64,000 nucleotides of DNA from Variovorax sp. Root411 (lineage in GTDB: Bacteria > Pseudomonadota > Gammaproteobacteria > Burkholderiales > Burkholderiaceae_C). The position numbers and the translations under genes were made by a program. Shown in pieces: positions 50,353-59,118 of this stretch; within the stretch, counting starts at the first letter, position 1; every line of letters begins with the position of its first letter. Under the pieces are notes generated by a model. That model worked only from the letters and a program-made list of their open reading frames with translations, ran no database searches and had not been told where the DNA came from. The stretch is from the NCBI RefSeq assembly GCF_001425205.1, contig NZ_LMDW01000018.1:155372-219371 (forward strand). The letters run 5' to 3'.

Positions 50353-53225
50353 TAGATCAACGCCCATTCAACGGTGAACAGGGTCTGCTCTCGCACGTCC
50401 TGCTGCAACTTGCTTTCCAACTGATTGATAAGCTCGTTGCGCTCAGCCTCAATAGCATCTTGGCGATTGAAGAGTTCGCGCCGGAGCTTCGTGCGTTTAG
50501 CTTCCAGTTCCTTTTGCTGCTTCTGCCAGGAGAGCTTTTCTTCTAGCGCGGGGGCACTGGCTGCCGTACGGCGCACCTCCTTGATTTGGCGGTCGATCTC
50601 CTTGATTTCCTGCTCAATGCCCAGCTTCAAGTCATCAGCCCACGCATCGAGCTTCTGGACTTCCTGCTCGAAGTAGCCTAGGTTGCGTTGGTTGATTTCT
50701 CGCAGGACGGCAGATTTCCGCATCGCCACGTCCTCACTGAGACGGGATACATCGACGTTGCCTTGCTCGGCAAGCTGCGCCCGAGCTGGCAAGCGCAAAA
50801 GTTTTTCTGGATCGTCTTCTGCCAGGGGCTGGCCGTCTGACGTGATGGCCGCCACCACCAGGCGCTGCTCATCGTTTCCAAGAGATTCAACTGACACAAG
50901 CTTCAAGGTCAGCCAGCCGCTCTTACCTCGATACGGCTTGAGCGTGCTGATCTGGGTGCCGTAAGCCTCGTAGTCAAAAAGGAGCCGCGTGCCTGAAAGC
51001 TCATAGTTCTTCGCCTGCTTAGTCACCCATTCAGCGAGCGGATGGCCGATCCGATAGAGGTGCGCGTCGCCGGATCGGCGAGGTAACTCATAGCGGCCCA
51101 GGTCAACCTCATTCAAGGTGGTGGCAGGCAGACGCTGAAGGACAAAGCCGTCGTCGTCGAATAGCGCGCAGTCGGCCAACTCGGCCCGCGTCAGTTCGAG
51201 CAGCATGCGTTCGTACTTGCTGCGCGCCGCGCGGCTGTCTGCGGCTCTAACTCGCAGCTTGTCCTGCACCTCCTCGTCAAAGTTCTCCAGGAGGATTCGC
51301 CGCGTCTTGACCATGGCCTCGCTGATTTCGCCAGACAGGTCGCTTTGCAACTGTTCGAAGCTGGTTTTGATTGCCTCGTGGTCGCGGCAGTTCTGGTAGA
51401 TGTCTGCGATGCGACGCTCAAAATCCACGCCGGAGCCGATCGCTCCAAGCACCTCGTCGCTTGCACCAAAGACGCCCTCAAACAATTGAAATTTTTGATC
51501 CAGCAGTTCGTAGACCCTGGCATCAGCTTCGTTACTTCGGTCTACGAAGTTGACTACTACCACGTCGAACTTTTGACCATAGCGGTGGCAGCGTCCGATC
51601 CGCTGCTCGATGCGCTGCGGGTTCCATGGCAAATCGTAGTTGATGACCAGCGAGCAGAACTGCAGGTTGATGCCTTCGGCACCCGCCTCGGTGGCAATCA
51701 TCACCGTGCCGCGCTCTTTGAAGTGCTCGACCAGTGCGGCTCGGGTGTCTGCGGTCTTGGACCCAGTGATGCGATCCGTTTCGGCATAGCGCTTGATCCA
51801 ATCAGCGTAGATGGCTTGCGCCCGGGCATCGCTGTTGGTGCCGTTGAACAAGACGATGCCTTCGCCGTAGGGCGTGGCTGCCAGGAGAGAAAGCAGGTAC
51901 TCCTGCGTGCGCTTGGACTCCGTGAAGATAATTGCCTTCTTGGCTGCGCCGAGCCGCCCCAGCTCAGCGAATGCCTTGTCCAAAGCAGTCAGCAGTGCAG
52001 TGCCTTTAGCGTTCTCGCGAATGTTGGTCGCCAATGCCTTAAAGTGCCACAGTTCGGCGATCTCCTGGGTGATTGCATCGCGTTGGCCGGGGGCTGGCGA
52101 TGCAACGCCGGCCTCTTTCCCTTCCCACTCGTCAGCGGTTTCATCTAGCGATTCATAGTCCTCATCAAGCACCTCCGCCAGATCAGGAATATCGGAAGAC
52201 TCGTCAAGTTCACCCTGAAGCCGCTTGGCCATGGTCTCCAGCGCCCCGGCGATGGCATGGGTTGACGAAGCCAGCAGCTTCCACAGCACCAGAGAGATCA
52301 GTTGTCGTTGGCCTTCTGGCAGCGCTTTGAGGTTGGGCCGACGGAGATAGTCAGCGACGAGATTGGACAGTTCTCGTTCCTCGGTCGAAGGGGTGAACTC
52401 TTCAACGATGGCTCGTCGAGCGGTATATGGCACGTACTGCTGAACCTGGCGGCGCAGCGTGCGTTTGCAAACTGTGGCGAGGCGGGCTCGCAGGGCTGCG
52501 AACGCTTTTTCTCTGGGCTGCGCCGTGAACTGTGAGCGGAAGCTGTCGATATCACCAAAGACCCGGTCATCGATCATGCTGACCAAGCCGTAAAGCTCCA
52601 GCAGCGAGTTTTGCAACGGGGTCGCGGTGAGCAGAACTTTGGAGTGGACGTGGGCTAGCGCTTCCTTCAGCGCTTTGGCGATCACGTTGCTGGTTTTATA
52701 GACGTTGCGCAGTCGATGCGCCTCGTCGAGCACCGCCAAGTCCCAATCGACAGCCTTGATGTCCGTCGCCTTCGCTTTGGCGAACTGATAGGAGCAGATG
52801 ACGGGACCGGATGACTCTTGAAACGGATTCTGGCTGCCCCGCTTGCGGATGGCGTTGTAGCTTTTAGCTTCCAGGAGCACGCCCCGCAGATTGAACTTGT
52901 CTTGCAACTCCTGGTGCCACTGCTTGCGCAGATTAGCGGGCACGATGATCAGTATGCGGCGGCGGCGCTCGGCCCAGCGCTGCGCGATGACGAGACCGGC
53001 CTCAATGGTCTTTCCGAGCCCGACCTCGTCCGCCAAGATGACGCCGCGCGAGAGTGGATTGCTACAGGCGAACAGCGCCGCCTCGACTTGGTGGGGATTG
53101 AGGTCAACCTGCGAGTCGACGAGGGTGGCTGCGAGCGACTCCACCGAGTCGCCTGCAGCGCGCCGCGTCAAAAGCCACGCGTAGTACTGGCTTTGATGCT
53201 GCGTCAAAAGCTGCTGCGTTATCAA
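50352..53225 (-). CDS. SNF2-family helicase/translocase
   Basis: A 957-aa SF2 ATPase of the SNF2/RapA type. It shows GVILADEVGLGKTIEAGLVIAQRW (Walker A), LAVLDEAHRLRN (DEAH box), LLTATPLQN, and in the second lobe IATEAGAEGINLQFCSLVINYDLPWNP and RIEQRIGRCHRYGQ. The C-terminal 150 residues form a charged coiled coil. It would remodel or move along DNA for the other proteins of the operon. SNF2 genes occur in several defence systems, but partners typical of DISARM or BREX are missing here. It follows the small HTH gene after 62 bp. Confidence 0.92.
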   Translation of the reverse strand: MITQQLLTQHQSQYYAWLLTRRAAGDSVESLAATLVDSQVDLNPHQVEAALFACSNPLSRGVILADEVGLGKTIEAGLVIAQRWAERRRRILIIVPANLRKQWHQELQDKFNLRGVLLEAKSYNAIRKRGSQNPFQESSGPVICSYQFAKAKATDIKAVDWDLAVLDEAHRLRNVYKTSNVIAKALKEALAHVHSKVLLTATPLQNSLLELYGLVSMIDDRVFGDIDSFRSQFTAQPREKAFAALRARLATVCKRTLRRQVQQYVPYTARRAIVEEFTPSTEERELSNLVADYLRRPNLKALPEGQRQLISLVLWKLLASSTHAIAGALETMAKRLQGELDESSDIPDLAEVLDEDYESLDETADEWEGKEAGVASPAPGQRDAITQEIAELWHFKALATNIRENAKGTALLTALDKAFAELGRLGAAKKAIIFTESKRTQEYLLSLLAATPYGEGIVLFNGTNSDARAQAIYADWIKRYAETDRITGSKTADTRAALVEHFKERGTVMIATEAGAEGINLQFCSLVINYDLPWNPQRIEQRIGRCHRYGQKFDVVVVNFVDRSNEADARVYELLDQKFQLFEGVFGASDEVLGAIGSGVDFERRIADIYQNCRDHEAIKTSFEQLQSDLSGEISEAMVKTRRILLENFDEEVQDKLRVRAADSRAARSKYERMLLELTRAELADCALFDDDGFVLQRLPATTLNEVDLGRYELPRRSGDAHLYRIGHPLAEWVTKQAKNYELSGTRLLFDYEAYGTQISTLKPYRGKSGWLTLKLVSVESLGNDEQRLVVAAITSDGQPLAEDDPEKLLRLPARAQLAEQGNVDVSRLSEDVAMRKSAVLREINQRNLGYFEQEVQKLDAWADDLKLGIEQEIKEIDRQIKEVRRTAASAPALEEKLSWQKQQKELEAKRTKLRRELFNRQDAIEAERNELINQLESKLQQDVREQTLFTVEWALI

Positions 53226-53287
53226 CGGCCATCCTCCCCTGTGTACCTGACCAGATGTGATTTGGTTGCAGACCTAGCGCACGGTCA

Positions 53288-53485
53288 CTATGTCTGCGGC
53301 TTCTTCTTGTTGATGCTCTCAGCGATCCAACTGTCCAGCTCAGAGCGGCGAAACCGCCAGGTGCCTCCAAGCTTAAAGGCTGGAATCTCTCCCTTTTGGG
53401 CTAGGCGATAGACCGTCCGCTTCCCAGCCTTGAGGTATTCGGCGACCTCTTCGAGCGTCAGGATTTCACCATCTGTATCAGTCAT
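53288..53485 (-). CDS. Small HTH protein (excisionase/MerR-like), 65 aa
   Basis: Starts at the ATG at 53485 (MTDTDGEILTLEEVAEYLKAGKRTVYRLAQKGE) and continues IPAFKLGGTWRFRRSELDSWI, the common helix-turn-helix 17 or excisionase-type fold. As first gene of the six-gene operon it could be the operon regulator. Being near the distal att site, it could also be the directionality factor of the island. An upstream frame extension has no support. Confidence 0.82.
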   Translation of the reverse strand: MTDTDGEILTLEEVAEYLKAGKRTVYRLAQKGEIPAFKLGGTWRFRRSELDSWIAESINKKKPQT

Positions 53486-54147
53486 CAGGGTCGCGTTCAG
53501 CGTTCGTGTGCAACTGAACCGGGTTGCCAAGTCTGGCCAATTCTCCCACATGGAGTCGTGATCGAGCGGGCTAGGGATAGAGCTTCAAAGGCGGCGTCAG
53601 AGGCAAAATCGAGAAGCGAAACTCCGGCGTTTCACTTGGGCAGGCGGATTGGCGTTATCGCCGGACACTTCGTGGTGTCAAGCTCACCGACTACTTGCCC
53701 TTTGGGGGAGGTCGCTTTCTGTGTGCCCCTTGCTAACCTGTTGATTTGCAAGGGACTATGCCTCATGGCCTGGGGCTGGATCCGCCCCTCGCTAGCCAGC
53801 CACTTCGGGCCGGGTCGAAAGGAGAATCAGGTACCAGCGTATTGCGCATCCTCTTGAAAAACCCAGCCGCGATCTGCTCGCCGCTGCGACATGATCAAGT
53901 TCTGCCCACGCTCGATGCGGCGTGCGCGTTCCTGACGCAGATCGGCGATTCGAAATGAACACCGAAGATCAGTACCACTCAGCCTGATCTCGGAATGCCC
54001 GTCGGCCGCAGCGTCAACAAAATCGGCTCGAAGCGTCCTCATACGATGCATCCAAGCCGTACATTGAAGTTTATCGGTACTTATGGCGGTATTTTTTTTC
54101 TTCCAACCCAAAGAATCCAATATTCATGCGGATTTTTGGCTCACCTG
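53486..54147. other. Gene-free stretch between the defence operon and the distal att site
   Basis: About 660 bp with no frame that has family features, a good start and length. It should contain the promoter of the leftward operon. Composition falls toward the right end (for example TATGGCGGTATTTTTTTTC near 54090). Possible decayed sequence; nothing else recognised. Confidence 0.55.
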
Positions 54148-54243
54148 CGATTCCTGTCGAAAGCACCAAGGGCCCGGTTCACGGCGTCTCACCAAGCCTC
54201 AAAACCCGCACGTTTCTTCAGCGTAGCGGGTTTTTCTTTGCCT
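54148..54243. repeat. Attachment-site direct repeat, distal copy
   Basis: CGATTCCTGTCGAAAGCACCA (core 54148-54168; one mismatch to the tRNA-Arg end) is followed by CACGGCGTCTCACC and the terminator hairpin, as after the tRNA. It closes element 1 on the right and opens element 2, whose integrase starts 177 bp later. Only the T-arm and acceptor end are present, so no tRNA is encoded. Confidence 0.85.
54201..54235 (+). terminator. Duplicated tRNA terminator hairpin
   Basis: AAAACCCGC (54201-54209) pairs with GCGGGTTTT (54226-54234), followed by T residues. The stem is the same as at 18017, but the loop differs, consistent with divergence after duplication. Confidence 0.75.
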
Positions 54244-54280
54244 CATGTTGGATCACGGCGCTGCATGACAACGCAGCGAA

Positions 54281-54334
54281 ATACCAGCATTTTTGTTGGT
54301 ATCTCGGCCAGGTCGAAAAGCCAGATACCAACAA
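54281..54334 (+). promoter_or_regulatory. ATACCA palindrome and direct repeat before integrase 2
   Basis: ATACCA (54281) pairs with TGGTAT (54297-54302), and ATACCAAC recurs at 54325, 20 bp before the start codon. Offsets (0, 16, 44) match those before integrase 1 (0, 16, 43), but the half-site has changed from ATACCG to ATACCA on both arms. Confidence 0.55.
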
Positions 54335-54344
54335 AAGGGCAGCG

Positions 54345-55040
54345 ATGGCGCTCACCGACACCCGAGTCAAGCAGCTCAAGCCCCAGGGCACGGCCAGCGG
54401 CGAGAAATACGCCGACGGGGGCGGCCTGTACCTGCACGTCACCGCCACCGCCACCGCCACCGGAAAGTACTGGCGCTTGAGCTACCGCTTCGCCGGGCGG
54501 CAGAAGACCCTGGCCCTCGGCGTCTACCCCGACGTCACCCTGGCCAAGGCCCGCGAACGCCGCGCCGAGGCCAGGACGCGGCTGGCGGACGACATCGACC
54601 CCGGCGTCGCCGAGCGCGAGGGCAAGCAGCGCAAGGCCGATGCGGCCGCGAACACCTTCGAGAAGGTCGCCCGCGACTGGCTCGCGACCACGTCGAACAA
54701 GCGCGCCGCCATCACCCAGGCCAAGGTCACCAGCTGGCTCGAGAAGGATGTGTTCCCGTTCATCGGCAAGCTGCCCGTGTCGACCATCCGGGCGAAGGAC
54801 GTGCTCGACAAGGTCGCGCGCCGCATGGAGGCGCGCGGCATTCACGAAAGCGCGCACCGCATCGTGCAGATCTGCTCGCAGGTATTCCGCTACGCGGTGT
54901 CCGTCGGCTTGGTGGACCGCGATGTGACGGTCGACCTGCGCGGCGCGCTGGTGGCGGTGGAAAAGACCAACTACGCGGCGATCACCGAGCCCCGGCAGGT
55001 CGGCCAGCTCCTGCGCGCGATCCATGCCTACGGCGGACAC
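54345..55040 (+). pseudogene. int: P4-type integrase, element 2, truncated by IS630
   Basis: About 232 codons closely related to integrase 1: MALTDTRVKQLKPQGTASG, LALGVYPDVTLAKARERRAEA, WLEKDVFPFIGKLPVSTIRAKD and ITEPRQVGQLLRAIHAYGGH. At about 55040 the reading passes into IS630 sequence, and all catalytic residues (R, H-x-x-R, H, Y) are lost. Element 2 can therefore no longer integrate or excise by itself. Confidence 0.88.
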
Positions 55041-56008
55041 TCGCGAATGGTCTGCTCGAGTTGTCGCGTGGAGCGATGCGTGCCGCGACGGATACATCGC
55101 TGCGTGAGGGTTGCGAACCAGCGCTCGACCTGATTGAGCCATGACGCCGAAGTCGGCGTGAAGTGCACGTGAATGCGCGGGTGGCGGATCAACCACGATT
55201 TGATCGACGCCGTCTTGTGTGTGCCGTAGTTGTCCATGACCAGGTGGATGTCCAACACCGCAGGCACACTGGCCTCGACGATTCGCAGGAATTGCAGGAA
55301 CTCGCTGCTGCGGTGGCGACGATGCATCTCGCCGATGACCGATCCCGTGGCGATGTCCAAGGCCGCGAACAGCGTGGTCGTCCCATGGCGCTCGTAGTCA
55401 TGGGTGCGCCGCTCGGGGATGCCAGGGGCGAGCGGCAGCAGGAGTTGCGTGCGGTCCAGGGCCTGGATCTGGCTCTTTTCGTCCACGCACAGCACCATCG
55501 CCATCAAGGGTGGATCCATGTAGAGGCCGACGATGTCGCGCACCTTCTCGACGAACATCGGATCGGTGGACAGTTTGAATGTCTCCTGGCGATGCGGCTG
55601 CAAGCCGAACGCGCGCCAGATGCGCGAGACGGCCGTCTGCGACAACCCTGTCGCACTCGCCATGGTGCGGGTGCTCCAGTGCGTCGCCCCGCGCGGCACG
55701 CTCTCCAGCGTCCTGGCAATCACGGCATCGACGCGGGCATCGTCAATCGTTCTTGGCGCGCCAGAGCGCGGCGCGTCAAGCAGGCCATCCAGGCGATGTT
55801 CGACGAACCGTGCTCGCCACTTGCTGACCATCTGCGGCGTGACGCGCTGGCGCGCGGCCACCACTTGGTTGTCGTTCCCATCGGCGCAGGCCAGCACGAT
55901 GCGCGCGCGCTGCGCCAGGGCCTGCGCTGTCTTGCGCCGCAGCGATACAACGACGAAGGCGTCGCCACACTGGTCTCGCGCAAGCGACGCCGGGGAAGCC
56001 GCGCAAGT
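55028..56008 (-). mobile_element. IS630-family element, degraded at both ends
   Basis: The minus strand encodes a DDE transposase: RKTAQALAQRARIVLACADG, then KWRARFVEHRLDGLLDAPRSG, VLCVDEKSQIQALDRTQ, LDIHLVMDNYGTHKT and HFTPTSASWLNQVERWFA with the acidic catalytic residues. It ends abruptly at TRQLEQTIRE plus CPP read from the integrase gene, so the last 40-50 residues are missing. The N-terminus has no proper start; the frame begins right after the LysR stop codon at 56009. No terminal inverted repeats were found. It is probably inactive. Confidence 0.82.
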
Positions 56009-56923
56009 TCAGCCGGGCGCACCTTCCCCGTGAAGCCGGACGATCAAGGAGCGCATCCAGGCGACGGCGGGATCCCGGTGATACCGGCCGTGCCAGAAAA
56101 GGTTGATTGCAATCTCGGGCAGCTTGGCCGGATGGCGGACATAGGACAACCCGAACGGCTCGGCCAAGGCCTGGGCGAGCCGCTCGGGGACCGTTGCCAC
56201 CAGGTCGGAGTCGTGCAGGATGTGGCCGACCGCCACGTAGTGCGGCACGGTCAGGACGACCTTGCGAACAATCTTCTTGCGGCTGAGAAGTTCGTCCGCC
56301 TTGCCGTGGCCGGTTCCCTCCGAGATCACGACCACGTGGTCGGCCTGCGAGAACTCGCCCAGGGAGATCTGCCGCTTGTCCAGCGCATGGCCGCGGCGAA
56401 ACATGCAGACGTAGTGCTGCTTGAACAGCCGCCGCTGGAAATAACCGCTCTTGAGCTGCGGCAGCAAGCCGATGGCCAGGGTGACGTGGCCGGATTCCAT
56501 CTCGTCCTGAAGATTGACCGCCGTGTTGCGAACGGTGCTGAGCGAGACCCCCGGAGCAACGCGCGCCAGCTCCTTCATCAATTTGGGCAGGAAATAGATC
56601 TCCCCGATGTCGGTCATGCCGATGGTGAAGGCGCGCGTCGACGTGGCCGGGTCGAACGAGCTCCGCTGATTGATCGCGGCATGGATCGTTTGCAGGGCGC
56701 TCGCGGTCGGCGCGGCCAGCTGCTCGGCGAAGGGGGTCGGCTCCATGCCCTTCGGGGTTCGAAGGAACAAGGGGTCGTCGGTCAGCTTGCGCAGGCGCGC
56801 CAGCGCGTTGCTCACCCCCGGCTGGGAAAGGCCGAGATTGGCCGCCACCTTCGACACCCGTCGATCGATGAGCAACTGGTTGAACACAACCAGCAGGTTG
56901 AGGTCGATGTCCTTGAGCTCCAC
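56009..56923 (-). CDS. NahR/NagR-like LysR-family regulator
   Basis: A LysR regulator of about 304 aa with the NahR-type N-terminus VELKDIDLNLLVVFNQLL, the HTH GLSQPGVSNALARLRKLTDDPLF and the effector domain starting RAFTIGMTDIGEIYFLPKLM. GTG at 56923 follows GGGAG and matches the family start; another GTG at 56965 would add 14 residues. It is divergent from the oxygenase operon, as in naphthalene and salicylate clusters, where salicylate is the inducer. The gene ends directly at the IS630 remnant, so its last residues may have been altered. Confidence 0.88.
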   Translation of the reverse strand: MELKDIDLNLLVVFNQLLIDRRVSKVAANLGLSQPGVSNALARLRKLTDDPLFLRTPKGMEPTPFAEQLAAPTASALQTIHAAINQRSSFDPATSTRAFTIGMTDIGEIYFLPKLMKELARVAPGVSLSTVRNTAVNLQDEMESGHVTLAIGLLPQLKSGYFQRRLFKQHYVCMFRRGHALDKRQISLGEFSQADHVVVISEGTGHGKADELLSRKKIVRKVVLTVPHYVAVGHILHDSDLVATVPERLAQALAEPFGLSYVRHPAKLPEIAINLFWHGRYHRDPAVAWMRSLIVRLHGEGAPG

Positions 56924-57050
56924 GGCCGGCTCCCATTCGCCAAATCTATATGAACTATTCGGCACATTCTATTGAACGATGGGACTGAAATATCGATCAT
57001 TGCCGGACCACGAGATACAGGCCTTGCGACACGGCCGACAGGAGACAAAC

Positions 57051-58316
57051 ATGGATGACACATCAGCCGTCTTTCCGCAGCAGATCCACTGGGAAGACAA
57101 AGGGACCAGCCGCATCCCTTTCATGGCCTACACCGAGGCCGATCAGCACCGGCGTGAGCTCGAGCGCCTTTTCTACCGGGGCCACTGGTGCTACGTGGGC
57201 CTGGAGGCTGAGGTTCCGGAGGTTGGCGATTTCAAGCGCACGGTGGTCGGCGAGCGCTCGGTGATCATGGTCCGGGATGCCGAGGGCTCCATCAGCGTCG
57301 TGGAAAACGTGTGCGCGCACCGGGGCATGCAGTTCTGCCGCGAGCGGCACGGCAACCGCAAGACCAGCGGGTTCACCTGCCCGTATCACCAGTGGAACTA
57401 CTCGCTCGGCGGCGACCTGCAGGGCGTGCCCTTTCGCCGCGGCGTCAAGCAGGACGGCAAGGTCAACGGCGGGATGCCGGCCGATTTCAAGCCGGCCGAT
57501 CACGGCCTCAACAAGCTGAAGGTCGCCACGCGCGGCGGCGTTGTGTTTGCGTCGTTCGATGCGGAGGTGGAATCGCTCGAGGACTTCATGGGCCCGGAGA
57601 TCCTGGGCTACTTCGACCGGCTGTTCAACGGCCGGAAGCTGACGATTCTTGGGTACAACCGCCAGCGCATTCCCGGCAACTGGAAGCTGATGCAGGAGAA
57701 CATCAAGGACCCGTACCACCCGGGCCTGCTGCATACGTGGTTCGTCACCTTCGGGCTCTGGCGTGCGGACAACAAGTCGCAACTCAAGATGGATCAGCAC
57801 CACCGGCATGCCGCCATGATTTCAACGCGTGGTGCGAGCGGCAAGGCCGACGAGGTCACCCAGGTGTCCAGCTTCAAGGAAAGCATGCAGCTCAACGACC
57901 CGCGCTTCCTGGACATCGCGCCCGAGCCCTGGTGGGGCGGTCCGACGGCTGTGATGATGACGCTCTTCCCGAGCGTGATCTTCCAGCAGCAGGTCAACAG
58001 CGTTTCGACACGCCACATCCAGCCGAGCGGCCCCGGCGCCTTCGATTTCGTATGGACCCATTTCGGATTCGAGGACGACAGCAAAGAGATGACGCAGCGC
58101 CGGCTGCGCCAGGCCAATCTTTTCGGGCCCGCCGGCTTCGTATCGGCGGACGACGGAGAAGTGATCGAGCTTTCGCAGAAAGGATTCGAACAGAAGCCTT
58201 TCCACCGCACGCTCGCCGAGCTCGGCGGACGCGAAGTCGGCGACACGGACCACATGGTCACCGAGACCCTGATACGGGGCATGTACGAGTACTGGCGCAA
58301 GGTCATGGAGGCTTGA
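57051..58316 (+). CDS. nagG: Rieske oxygenase large subunit (salicylate 5-hydroxylase/AndAc-like)
   Basis: A 421-aa terminal oxygenase alpha subunit. Rieske ligands are in CAHRGMQFC and CPYHQWNYS (C-x-H, then C-x2-H); the mononuclear iron site is in NIKDPYHPGLLHTW. The ATG at 57051 has AGGAG upstream. Length and sequence fit the group holding NagG (salicylate 5-hydroxylase) and AndAc (anthranilate 1,2-dioxygenase). The gentisate dioxygenase downstream favours 5-hydroxylation of salicylate or a close analogue. It is the first gene of the operon, with the small subunit 1 bp behind. Confidence 0.88.
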   Translation: MDDTSAVFPQQIHWEDKGTSRIPFMAYTEADQHRRELERLFYRGHWCYVGLEAEVPEVGDFKRTVVGERSVIMVRDAEGSISVVENVCAHRGMQFCRERHGNRKTSGFTCPYHQWNYSLGGDLQGVPFRRGVKQDGKVNGGMPADFKPADHGLNKLKVATRGGVVFASFDAEVESLEDFMGPEILGYFDRLFNGRKLTILGYNRQRIPGNWKLMQENIKDPYHPGLLHTWFVTFGLWRADNKSQLKMDQHHRHAAMISTRGASGKADEVTQVSSFKESMQLNDPRFLDIAPEPWWGGPTAVMMTLFPSVIFQQQVNSVSTRHIQPSGPGAFDFVWTHFGFEDDSKEMTQRRLRQANLFGPAGFVSADDGEVIELSQKGFEQKPFHRTLAELGGREVGDTDHMVTETLIRGMYEYWRKVMEA

Positions 58317-58317
58317 G

Positions 58318-58788
58318 ATGACCTTTCAGGACTACTTCGACTTGACCCAGCTCTACGCCCGCTACGCCCAGGCCGTCAGCTCCGGCGAATGGGAACTCTG
58401 GCCGGAATTCTTCACGGACGATTGCAGCTACCGCCTGCAACCGCGCGAGAACTACGACCGCGGCTTTCCGCTCGCGACGCTGTCGTTCGAGAGCAAGGGA
58501 ATGCTGAAGGACCGCGTCTACGGCATTCGCGAGACCTTGTTCCACGACCCGTACTACCAGCGCCACGTGGTCGGGACGCCACTCGTCCTGAAGGCCGAGG
58601 CGGACCGTTTCGAGTGCGAGGGCAACTATGCGGTGTTCCGCACCAAGCTGTCCGAACTCTCGAGCGTCTTCAGCGTGGGGCGCTACATCGACGTCGTCGT
58701 GCGCACCGGGGAGGGACTGAAGTTCGCCTCGCGCCAGGTCATCTACGACAGCGAAATGATCCCCAACTCCGTCATCTATCCCCTTTGA
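58318..58788 (+). CDS. nagH: Rieske oxygenase small subunit
   Basis: A 156-aa beta subunit of the ring-hydroxylating oxygenase (cystatin/NTF2-like fold). It begins FQDYFDLTQLYARYAQAVSSGEWELWPEFFTDDCSY and ends with the strand RQVIYDSEMIPNSVIYPL. It forms the structural part of the alpha-beta hexamer. The start lies 1 bp after the alpha-subunit stop. Length agrees with NagH and AndAd. Confidence 0.9.
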   Translation: MTFQDYFDLTQLYARYAQAVSSGEWELWPEFFTDDCSYRLQPRENYDRGFPLATLSFESKGMLKDRVYGIRETLFHDPYYQRHVVGTPLVLKAEADRFECEGNYAVFRTKLSELSSVFSVGRYIDVVVRTGEGLKFASRQVIYDSEMIPNSVIYPL

Positions 58789-58796
58789 AGCCAGCC

Positions 58797-59114
58797 ATGA
58801 GCGATTTCCAATGGACCGACGCCGCACCCGTCGACGAGGTGCCCACCGACGATGTCGTCGGCATGCTGGTCGGCGGGCGCGACATCGCGCTGTACAACGT
58901 GGACGGCCAGATCTACGCGACCGACAACGTGTGCACCCACGGCCATGCACGCCTGTGCGAGGGCTTCCTGGAAGGGCACGAGATCGAGTGCCCGCTGCAC
59001 CAGGGCAAGTTCGACGTGCGCGACGGAAGGCCGACCTGCGCTCCCGTGACCGAGGCGATTCGCTCGTACCCCGTGAAGATCGACGCGGGCCGCGTGTTTC
59101 TCTCGCTGGACTGA
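58797..59114 (+). CDS. nagAb: Rieske-type ferredoxin
   Basis: A 105-aa 2Fe-2S ferredoxin with the Rieske ligands in CTHGHARL and CPLHQGKFD. It carries electrons from the reductase to the oxygenase. The ATG at 58797 lies 8 bp after the beta-subunit stop; the reductase follows after 4 bp. No signal peptide, as expected for a cytosolic electron carrier. Confidence 0.92.
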   Translation: MSDFQWTDAAPVDEVPTDDVVGMLVGGRDIALYNVDGQIYATDNVCTHGHARLCEGFLEGHEIECPLHQGKFDVRDGRPTCAPVTEAIRSYPVKIDAGRVFLSLD

Positions 59115-59118
59115 ACCC

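Noticed and set aside
42147..53485. DISARM, BREX or Hachiman system
   Set aside because: No DUF1998 protein, phospholipase-D protein, PglZ, BrxC-like ATPase or HamA-like protein is present; SNF2 plus methyltransferase alone is not enough.
54148..54168. Second tRNA-Arg gene
   Set aside because: Only the T-arm/acceptor 3' end is present, with a base change in the acceptor region; the 5' half, D arm and anticodon are absent.
53995..54480. Rightward frame across the distal att repeat
   Set aside because: It runs through the tRNA-derived repeat, the terminator hairpin and the start of integrase 2 in the wrong frame.
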